Positions 1 through 5,089 of a DNA stretch of 5,213 bases are shown piece after piece; the stretch's first letter is position 1, and every line of letters starts with the position of its first letter. The notes below the pieces were generated by a model that ran no database searches, was not told the origin of the DNA, and saw only the letters and a list, made by a program, of their open reading frames with translations. Both the position numbers and the translations under genes were made by a program. Source of the stretch: an uncultured Eubacteriales bacterium (GTDB lineage: Bacteria; Bacillota; Clostridia; Christensenellales; Aristaeellaceae); assembly GCA_944353735.1 (NCBI GenBank), contig CALVPU010000162.1:1-5213 (forward strand), read 5' to 3'.

Positions 1-24
1 CCCTACACGACGCTCTTCCGATCT
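1..24 (+). other. Illumina TruSeq adapter remnant (artefact)
   Basis: These bases are identical to the last 24 bases of the Illumina TruSeq universal/read-1 adapter, ending in the well-known GCTCTTCCGATCT. They are sequencing-library sequence left on the contig end, not genome. They happen to be in frame with the regulator that follows and would translate as PYTTLFRS, a peptide that recurs as contamination in protein databases. Genomic sequence begins at base 25. The match is from memory of the adapter sequence and is exact over all 24 bases. Confidence 0.97.
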
Positions 25-456
25 AGCCGCGCCGTCAGCATGCGCACGCTCGAGCGGACGGCGGCGCAGCTGCTCGACGATGCCGCCTCGCGCGCGCCTG
101 CCGAGCGCGCGGAACCGTCGGTCATCGCCCGCGCGGTGCGCTACATCAACGCCAACTTCTGCAAAAACCTGCGTCAGGAGGCGGTCGCGGGCCGATTCTA
201 CATCAGCACGCCGTACTTCAGCCGCCTGTTCAAGCAGGAAGTCGGCATGGGCTTTACCGAGTACATTCGCAAGCTGCGCATGGAGTGGGCGAAGAGCCTG
301 CTCGAGGAGACGGACATGCGCATTCACGACATCGCGCGCGACTGCGGCTATGCGGACATCAAGCACTTCAACCAGACCTTTCGCGCCTATCACGGCATGT
401 CCGCGTCCGAGCTGCGCAAGCGCGATTCGCGCAAAAATCACCCCATTGATGAATAA
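25..456 (+). CDS. AraC/YesN-family transcriptional regulator, C-terminal part (5' truncated)
   Basis: This is the DNA-binding end of an AraC/XylS-family regulator; 143 genomic codons are present before the TAA stop. The reading frame is open back to the adapter junction, so the ATG at 40 is probably internal and the sensor or receiver domain is lost. The double helix-turn-helix runs from about base 121 to 430. The first HTH (about 169-246) contains ISTPYFSRLFKQEVG, followed by the linker helix YIRKLRMEWAKSLLEE. The second HTH (about 316-400) contains IHDIARDCGYADIKHFNQTF and ends in GMSASELRKR. The first half resembles the YesN-type response regulators that often sit beside LplABC-like sugar transporters, but a one-component AraC sensor is equally possible because the N-terminus is missing. 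The usual Pro of the closing G-x-(S/T)-P motif is Ala here. It lies 73 bp upstream of the transporter operon on the same strand and is its most likely regulator (inference from position). Confidence 0.92.
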   Translation, partial: SRAVSMRTLERTAAQLLDDAASRAPAERAEPSVIARAVRYINANFCKNLRQEAVAGRFYISTPYFSRLFKQEVGMGFTEYIRKLRMEWAKSLLEETDMRIHDIARDCGYADIKHFNQTFRAYHGMSASELRKRDSRKNHPIDE

Positions 457-467
457 GATCATCCCCT

Positions 468-495
468 TTTAACGTTTGTGGAAATCGGGTAAAAT
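468..495 (+). promoter_or_regulatory. Candidate sigma-70/sigma-A promoter for the transporter operon
   Basis: The 73-bp gap between the regulator and the binding-protein gene is much more AT-rich than its surroundings. TAAAAT at 490-495 matches the -10 consensus at 5 of 6 positions. The best -35 at a usable distance is TTTAAC (468-473, 16-bp spacer), which matches only 3 of 6 positions. An alternative pairing is TTGTGG (476-481) with TAGATG (498-503). A weak -35 would fit a promoter that depends on an activator such as the neighbouring AraC-type protein. This is a prediction from sequence only. Confidence 0.35.
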
Positions 496-517
496 TCTAG
501 ATGTAAATATTCCACAA
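476..517. repeat. 8-bp inverted repeat flanking the predicted -10 (possible operator)
   Basis: TTGTGGAA (476-483) and TTCCACAA (510-517) are perfect inverted copies separated by 26 bp. Their centres are 34 bp apart, a little over three helical turns. The left arm lies in the -35 zone and the right arm runs into the Shine-Dalgarno sequence; the candidate -10 lies between them. It could be a split operator, or, if transcription starts upstream of 476, an RNA stem touching the ribosome binding site. AraC proteins more often use direct repeats, so the binding partner is open. Confidence 0.4.
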
Positions 518-523
518 GGAGGA
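516..523 (+). promoter_or_regulatory. Strong Shine-Dalgarno site fixing the binding-protein start
   Basis: AAGGAGGA lies 6 bases before the ATG at 530. It decides the start: an in-frame GTG at 476 would add 18 residues (beginning MWKSGKILD) and bury the signal peptide, and it has no comparable ribosome binding site. Confidence 0.9.
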
Positions 524-529
524 GATCCT

Positions 530-2026
530 ATGAAGAGAAGCGTCTGCTTGCTGCTGGTATCCCTGCTGCTGCTCGCCTTTGCGCCGGCGTCGCTCGCCGA
601 GACGGCGACGGTGGACATGACCGACCCGATCGACATCGAGATCATGGCGTACTTCGTCATGGACGTTGACCCGGACACCGACCCGATCATGCAGTACCTT
701 GAGGAGAAATTCAACGTCAACTTTACCGTCACGCTGACGAACATCGACAACTACGCCGACACCCTGAACATGCGCATCGTCTCCGGCGACATGCCCGACT
801 GGTTCCGCATCACGGATCAGTCCGTGTATGGTCAGCTGCAGGAAGACGGACTGCTGCTCAACGTCAGCGAACTGGTCGACAAGTACGGCTTCGAGAACAT
901 TCAGGCGACGTTTGACGCGCCCAACGCCTCGATCCTCGCCACCGACGGCGCGTTTTACCGCGTGCCGGACACGATCGGCAAGCTCTGCCGCTGCATCTAC
1001 TTCCGCGCGGACTGGCTTGAAGAGCTGGGCATCGAGGTGCCGACGACTTACGATGAGATGGTCGATGCGCTGCGCCTCATCGTCGAGGCAGACCCGGACG
1101 GCAACGGCACGACCGGTCTGACCTGCTACGGTCTGTGGTGCCTCGAAGGTATCGCGCCGTCGTGGACGGGCTACAACACCTGGGGCAAGGACGCCGACGG
1201 CAATCTGGTCTACTGGTACGAGGACGACAACTACAAGGAATTCCTCAAGTGGGTCAATGAGCTCTATGAGGAAAAGCTGCTGGACGGCGAGCTGTTCGTC
1301 AACAGCTATGAGACCTGCATGGAGAAGCTGAACACCGGTCGCGCGGGCTTCTACATGATGAACCTCAACACCACTTGGTGGTCGAACAATGCGACCATGC
1401 TCGCGAACTACGATCCTGAGGCGAGCTTGGGCGTCACGGTGCCGATGCTGCAGGGTCCTGCGGGCGCTTATGCGGCGACGGACATCGGCTACTATGCGGA
1501 TTCCGCATTCTCCTCCGATATGGACGAAGCGAAGGCCGCGCGCATTCTGGCGGTCATGGACTACCTGCTCTCCGAGGAAGGCCGCGAGCTGACGCTGTAC
1601 GGCTATGAAGAGGGCGTCTACTACGACGTGGTCGACGGCAAGAAGGTCCAGAAGGAAGAAGTCGTCAACCTCGAATGGGGTCAGGCGCTGCACTTCATGG
1701 GCGAGCTCGCCGACTTCGGCACCAGCGACATGCTCGCCACCGCGCCGGAAGTCATCGCTTGGTATGACTATCTCGACGATCCGGCGAACTGTGCGCCGAA
1801 CCTGACGGGTTACTTCTACAACGAAGACGCGGTTGCCATCATGGCGGAAATAACCGAGGTGACGACCCGCTACACCACCGCATTCGTGACCGGCGAAATG
1901 GACATCGAGACGCAGTGGCAGGAGTTCCAGGACGCGATGAACGACGTCGGACTTCAGGAATACAAGGCGCTGCTCAAGGAATACGTCGACGCTCAGGACA
2001 TCGAGCTGGGCTCTGTGCTGAGCTGA
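530..2026 (+). CDS. Extracellular solute-binding protein, family 1 (LplA-like), of a carbohydrate ABC importer
   Basis: A 498-residue secreted binding protein, close to the usual ~500 residues of the LplA-like branch of family 1 (CUT1-type carbohydrate) binding proteins. The signal peptide is clear: MKR, then a hydrophobic core (about residues 7-18), then ASLA|ET with likely signal peptidase I cleavage after Ala23. There is no lipobox Cys at the cleavage site, which is unusual for a monoderm binding protein. Family hallmarks include a GDMPDWFR-type motif near the N-terminal lobe, RADWLEELGIEVPTTYDEM starting at residue 159, and the Asp-rich DPDGNG at 188-193. The mature protein is acidic and rich in Tyr and Trp, as expected for sugar stacking. 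It is followed after 131 bp by two permease genes of the matching LplB/YtcP types, so it should deliver ligand to them. The ligand cannot be read from the sequence; an oligosaccharide or glycoside is the likely class. Confidence 0.93.
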   Translation: MKRSVCLLLVSLLLLAFAPASLAETATVDMTDPIDIEIMAYFVMDVDPDTDPIMQYLEEKFNVNFTVTLTNIDNYADTLNMRIVSGDMPDWFRITDQSVYGQLQEDGLLLNVSELVDKYGFENIQATFDAPNASILATDGAFYRVPDTIGKLCRCIYFRADWLEELGIEVPTTYDEMVDALRLIVEADPDGNGTTGLTCYGLWCLEGIAPSWTGYNTWGKDADGNLVYWYEDDNYKEFLKWVNELYEEKLLDGELFVNSYETCMEKLNTGRAGFYMMNLNTTWWSNNATMLANYDPEASLGVTVPMLQGPAGAYAATDIGYYADSAFSSDMDEAKAARILAVMDYLLSEEGRELTLYGYEEGVYYDVVDGKKVQKEEVVNLEWGQALHFMGELADFGTSDMLATAPEVIAWYDYLDDPANCAPNLTGYFYNEDAVAIMAEITEVTTRYTTAFVTGEMDIETQWQEFQDAMNDVGLQEYKALLKEYVDAQDIELGSVLS

Positions 2027-2045
2027 CGGTCAACGGACGAACTTC

Positions 2046-2075
2046 GTGGCGGCAGGGCTTCGGCTTTGCCGCCAC
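2046..2075 (+). promoter_or_regulatory. Intercistronic cUUCGg hairpin after the binding-protein gene
   Basis: GTGGCGGCA (2046-2054) pairs perfectly with TGCCGCCAC (2067-2075). The helix continues through two G-U pairs and two G-C pairs to a TTCG loop (2059-2062) closed by C-G, the exceptionally stable cUUCGg tetraloop. The result is a 13-bp stem starting 20 bases after the stop codon. No T-tract follows, so it is not a standard intrinsic terminator. Structures in this position commonly protect the upstream message from 3'-to-5' decay and let a binding protein be made in excess of its permeases, as described for malE-malF. That role is inferred here. Confidence 0.8.
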
Positions 2076-2088
2076 AACTGAATGCACG

Positions 2089-2143
2089 GCTCAGGGGGCG
2101 CGCCGGAACCTGCCGCGCGGCGGCGACGGAGGTCCTTCTGAGC
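2089..2143 (+). promoter_or_regulatory. Second intercistronic RNA stem ending at the permease ribosome binding site
   Basis: GCTCAGGGGG (2089-2098) can pair with CCTTCTGAGC (2134-2143): 10 bp including two G-U pairs. The enclosed GC-rich segment can fold again (CGCGC 2099-2103 with GCGCG 2115-2119, plus two further G-C pairs past a bulged C). The outer stem ends at the base just before the AAGGGGG Shine-Dalgarno (2144-2150), so it could hold that site exposed or modulate it. The segment is very GC-rich, and alternative folds, including one through the palindrome GGCGCGCC (2097-2104), are possible. Confidence 0.45.
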
Positions 2144-2157
2144 AAGGGGGTTGACGC

Positions 2158-3093
2158 ATGGTTCGACAAGCTGGCGGGCAGGGACGTCTTCGCACACTCG
2201 GCGGTCAGATCTGGAAAGCGCGCAGGTGGTACGCCTTCGTGCTTCCGGGCATCGCCTTTTATCTCCTCTTCCGCTATGTCCCGCTGTACTATCTTCAAAT
2301 CGCGTTCAAGGATTTTCGCATCACGCGCCCGGTGGAACAGGCAGATTTTGCCGGGCTGAAGTATTTCATCGAGGTCTTTGAATCGGTGAGCTTCCGGGAA
2401 GCGCTGCGCAACACGCTGGTGATCAACGCGATGAAGCTGCTGATCTGCTTTCCGGCGCCGATTCTGCTGGCGGTATTGCTCAACGAGCTGCGCAGCCAGC
2501 GCTATAAGCGCACGGTGCAGACGATCCTCTATCTGCCGCACTTCATCTCGTGGGTGGTCATTTCCAGCATACTGTTCAACTTCACGTCGATCTACGGCGG
2601 TCTGTTCAACACGATTCGCGAATCCATGGGACTGGAGCCGATCATGTTTCTCGGCAACAAGGGGATGTTCCGCTGGATTCTGGTGCTCAGCGACCTGTGG
2701 AAGGAATCAGGCTACGGCGCGATCATCTATCTCTCCGCGCTGACGGCGATCGACCCGCAGCTCTACGAGGCGGCGGCGATCGACGGCGCCGGACGCGTGC
2801 GGCAGTTCTGGCACATCTCGCTGTCGGGCATCAAGTCGACGATCGTCGTCATGCTGATCCTGCGCATCGGCTCGATGATGGCGGGCAACTTCGATCAGGT
2901 GCAGTCGCTGATCAACGATCAGGTGCTCAGCGTCGGCGACGTGCTGGACACGTTTGTCTATCGCGTGGGCGTCTCCAACGGACGCTTCAGCTTTGCGTCG
3001 GCGGCGGGGCTGTTCAATTCCGCGGTCGGCGCGGTGCTGCTGCTGGCGTCCGACCGGCTGGCGAAGCGGCTCGGCGAGCGCGGGCTGTTCTGA
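2158..3093 (+). CDS. ABC carbohydrate importer permease, LplB type
   Basis: A 311-residue inner-membrane permease of the binding-protein-dependent transport (CUT1) family, LplB branch. The ATG has AAGGGGG (2144-2150) 7 bases upstream. Near the N-terminus is the LplB-like LPG..FYLLFRYVPLYYLQIAFKDF (residues 29-53), then RNTL (84-87) opening the core transmembrane domain, and about six membrane helices in all. The cytoplasmic EAA loop that docks on the ATPase is at residues 204-225: EAAAIDGAG...I-S-L-S-G-I. The canonical pattern ends in Leu-Pro, but here Ser223 stands where Pro is usual. It should form a heterodimer with the permease that begins 15 bp downstream and receive substrate from the binding protein encoded upstream. 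The length is normal and no frameshift is seen. The transported sugar is not determinable. Confidence 0.94.
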   Translation: MVRQAGGQGRLRTLGGQIWKARRWYAFVLPGIAFYLLFRYVPLYYLQIAFKDFRITRPVEQADFAGLKYFIEVFESVSFREALRNTLVINAMKLLICFPAPILLAVLLNELRSQRYKRTVQTILYLPHFISWVVISSILFNFTSIYGGLFNTIRESMGLEPIMFLGNKGMFRWILVLSDLWKESGYGAIIYLSALTAIDPQLYEAAAIDGAGRVRQFWHISLSGIKSTIVVMLILRIGSMMAGNFDQVQSLINDQVLSVGDVLDTFVYRVGVSNGRFSFASAAGLFNSAVGAVLLLASDRLAKRLGERGLF

Positions 3094-3108
3094 GGGGAGG
3101 CGAGCGAT

Positions 3109-3996
3109 GTGAAAAGAATGAAGGCGCGCAGCGCCCGGCGGACGACGGTGGGCGACGTGCTGATCATCGCGCTGTTTGCGGCGCTGGCGCTGATCACGCT
3201 GTATCCGATGTGGCACTGCATCGTCGGCTCGCTGATGACTTATACCGAATACATGCAAAAGAGCCTGCTCATCTGGCCGGATGAGCTGACGCTGGAATCG
3301 TATCAGTTCGTGTTCGATCAGGGAAAGATCTATGATCCCATGAAGACCACGGCGCTGGTTACGGTGATCGGCACGGTGGTCAATCTGGCGATGGTCACGT
3401 GGATGGCGTACGGTTTGAGCAAGAAGTTCCCCGGATCGACGCTGTTCACCTACATCGTCGTGTTTACGATGTTCCTAAACCCGGGACTGATCGCCAACTA
3501 CATGCTGTTTCGCAACCTGCACCTGCTCAACGACCTGAAGGTGTACATCCTTCCGTACCTGATCAACACGTTTTACCTGATCATCCTGCGCACGAACTTT
3601 GCCAGTTTCCCAACGGAACTGGAAGAGGCGGCGCGCATTGACGGCGCGAGCGAATTCGGCACGTTTTTCCGCATCGTGCTGCCGCTCTCCAAGCCGATCC
3701 TCGCCACGATCGCGCTGTTCACCGCCGTCGACTACTGGAACATTTACCAGCAGAGCGTCTACTTCATCACCGATTCGTCGAAAAAGACGCTTCAGGACTA
3801 TTTGTACATGCTCCTGAGCAACAACAGCAACAACAACGCCGGCGTGGGCATCGGCGCGGGCGGCGTCAGCGCCGTGTTTTCGGAGACGATCAAGCTCGCC
3901 AACACGGTCATCGCCGTGCTGCCCATACTCGTCGTCTATCCGTTCCTGCAAAAGTACTTCACCAACGGCATCATGATCGGCGCGCTCAAGGGCTGA
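3109..3996 (+). CDS. ABC carbohydrate importer permease, YtcP/LplC type
   Basis: A 295-residue partner permease. The GTG start at 3109 is preferred because GGGGAGG (3094-3100) lies 8 bases before it. The overlapping ATG at 3107 reads straight into TGA, and the in-frame ATG at 3118 is too far (17 bases). The first membrane helix is residues ~17-38, ending in the typical LYP. The EAA loop is complete at residues 173-192 (EAARIDGAS...RIVLP), and the C-terminus PFLQKYFTNGIMIGALKG is the characteristic end of this branch. An Asn-rich stretch (SNNSNNN, 237-243) followed by a Gly-rich run lies in the segment before the last membrane helix. Only 15 bp separate it from the first permease and 17 bp from the next gene, so the three are surely co-transcribed. 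The intact EAA loop here contrasts with the altered one in its partner. Confidence 0.95.
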   Translation: MKRMKARSARRTTVGDVLIIALFAALALITLYPMWHCIVGSLMTYTEYMQKSLLIWPDELTLESYQFVFDQGKIYDPMKTTALVTVIGTVVNLAMVTWMAYGLSKKFPGSTLFTYIVVFTMFLNPGLIANYMLFRNLHLLNDLKVYILPYLINTFYLIILRTNFASFPTELEEAARIDGASEFGTFFRIVLPLSKPILATIALFTAVDYWNIYQQSVYFITDSSKKTLQDYLYMLLSNNSNNNAGVGIGAGGVSAVFSETIKLANTVIAVLPILVVYPFLQKYFTNGIMIGALKG

Positions 3997-4013
3997 TCGA
4001 AAGGGGGAGAACC

Positions 4014-4976
4014 GTGAGATTTCAGACACGCGGCATCATCGTTCATCCCGAGGAGCTGACGCGCGAGTGGATTGACCGCATGGCGGATGCCGGGCTCAAC
4101 GCGCTGGGCCTGCATCCGGTCGGCGGCATCCACGCAGACCAATCGCTCCAGCGGGCAATCGACCTGCACGCGCTGCCGGAGAGCCGCGCGCTGCGCGCTG
4201 CGGCGGCGCTGCGGGGGATTTCCGTGGAATACGAGGCGCACGCCATGGCATGGCTGCTGCCAAGACATCTGTTCGACCGCCATCCCGACTGGTTTCGCAT
4301 GGACGAAAAGGGCGAGCGCACGGCGGATTTCAACCTCTGCGCATCAAACCCGGACGCGCTCGACTATGTTTCCCAGCGCACGGCGCTGCTGGCGTCGCTG
4401 CTGGAGACGGGCTCGTCAAAGTACTATTTCTGGGCGGACGATGTCAGCGGCTATGCCTGCCACTGCCCCGCATGCCGCGCGCTGACGGCGAGCGACCAGC
4501 AGATGCGTCTGGTCAACGCCATGCTCCGCGGGCTGCGGATGTACGACAAGGCGGCAAAGCTCTGCTACCTCGCCTACGTCGACGCGCTGGAAGCGCCGAA
4601 AAAAGTCGCGCCGCTGGACGGGGTGTTCCTCGAATATGCGCCGATTCGTCGCAATCATCATCGACCGCTCAACGACCCCGACTGCGCCGAAAACCGCCGC
4701 GAAGCGCAGCCGCTGCGCGACCTGATTGCCTTTTTCGGCGCGAAGGACGCGCGCGTCCTCGACTACTGGATGGACAATTCGCTCTTTTCCGGCTGGAAGA
4801 AACCGCCCAAGCCGTTTGCACTGGACGAGGAGACCATGCGCCGGGATCTGGACTTTTATGCCTCGCTGGGATTTGAATCCGTCACGGCGTTTGGCTGCTA
4901 CCTCGGTCCCGACTATCAGGCGCTTTACGGCGAACCGCCGCTGAAGGGCTATGGCGCGCTTTTGCGAAACGGATGA
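4014..4976 (+). CDS. DUF4838-like, TIM-barrel glycoside-hydrolase-like protein (cytoplasmic)
   Basis: A 320-residue protein that I assign to the DUF4838-type group from remembered sequence patterns; no activity can be stated. The GTG start has GGGGGAG (4003-4009) 4 bases upstream. It is preferred over Met23 because residues 7-35 already look like the first barrel strand and helix (RGIIVHPEELTREWIDRMADAG). Notable elements are EYEAHAMAW (72-80), FNLCASNP (106-113), WADD (140-143) leading into CHCPAC (Cys149, Cys151, Cys154), FLEYAPIRR (205-213, with Glu207), and LDYWMD (249-254). The three-Cys cluster may bind metal or shape the active site; Glu74, Asp142/143, Glu207 and Asp250 are candidate acids. 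There is no signal peptide or membrane helix, so it should be cytoplasmic and act on whatever the transporter imports. Larger DUF4838 proteins are often secreted and have extra domains; this is a short stand-alone form. It is the last gene of the cluster, 17 bp after the permease. Confidence 0.7.
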   Translation: MRFQTRGIIVHPEELTREWIDRMADAGLNALGLHPVGGIHADQSLQRAIDLHALPESRALRAAAALRGISVEYEAHAMAWLLPRHLFDRHPDWFRMDEKGERTADFNLCASNPDALDYVSQRTALLASLLETGSSKYYFWADDVSGYACHCPACRALTASDQQMRLVNAMLRGLRMYDKAAKLCYLAYVDALEAPKKVAPLDGVFLEYAPIRRNHHRPLNDPDCAENRREAQPLRDLIAFFGAKDARVLDYWMDNSLFSGWKKPPKPFALDEETMRRDLDFYASLGFESVTAFGCYLGPDYQALYGEPPLKGYGALLRNG

Positions 4977-4980
4977 GGCA

Positions 4981-5010
4981 CCGTTTTGCCTGAAGCGCAC
5001 AGGCAAGCGG
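4981..5010 (+). repeat. Hairpin between the last operon gene and the terminator
   Basis: TTGCCTG (4986-4992) pairs with CAGGCAA (5000-5006) around a 7-base loop. The helix can extend through a T-G pair and, past one bulged T, through CCG (4981-4983) with CGG (5008-5010). It begins 4 bases after the TGA stop. No T-tract follows on either strand, so it is probably a 3'-end stabilising stem rather than a second terminator. Confidence 0.5.
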
Positions 5011-5014
5011 AAAC

Positions 5015-5056
5015 AAAATGCCGGGCGCTGCCATGAGGCGGCGCTCGGCGCTTTTT
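5015..5056. terminator. Intrinsic terminator, probably bidirectional
   Basis: GCCGGGCGCTGCC (5020-5032) and GGCGGCGCTCGGC (5037-5049) form a 13-bp stem with two G-T pairs around an ATGA loop. TTTTT (5052-5056) follows two bases later and AAAA (5015-5018) precedes it. Read on the minus strand the stem is followed by A, TTTT, G, TTT. It therefore ends the transporter operon from the left and the convergent gene from the right, whose stop lies 40 bases away. Confidence 0.87.
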
Positions 5057-5089
5057 GTGGGTGAAGGAGTCGCTTTTCGCGCCCGACCG

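Noticed and set aside
448..470. GATGA/TCATC stem followed by CCCCTTTT after the regulator, as a possible terminator.
   Set aside because: The stem is only 5 AT-rich base pairs and its left arm overlaps the end of the coding region; too weak to call.
479..493. Possible CcpA cre site at TGGAAATCGGG.
   Set aside because: The spacing between the TG and CG elements is one base too long and the right half does not fit the consensus.
476..529. In-frame GTG start at 476 for the binding protein, giving 516 residues.
   Set aside because: It lacks a ribosome binding site, overlaps the promoter zone and hides a textbook signal peptide; the ATG at 530 has AAGGAGGA at ideal spacing.
497..1693. A 398-codon open frame on the minus strand.
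   Set aside because: It lies wholly opposite the well-supported binding-protein gene, and its Val/Arg/Asp/His-rich composition is typical of antisense frames in GC-rich DNA.
2046..2075. The intercistronic hairpin as an intrinsic terminator.
   Set aside because: It is followed by AACTGAATG with no T-tract, and the permeases downstream clearly belong to the same transporter.
2082..2141. A 19-codon open frame (starting MHGSGGAPEP, with an Arg run) in the intercistronic gap, as a possible leader peptide.
   Set aside because: There is no ribosome binding site before it and its start lies directly behind a very stable hairpin; the composition is what random GC-rich sequence gives.
2151..2179. TTGACG just before the first permease as a -35 box for an internal promoter.
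   Set aside because: No AT-rich -10 element occurs 16-18 bases downstream; the sequence there is GC-rich coding DNA.
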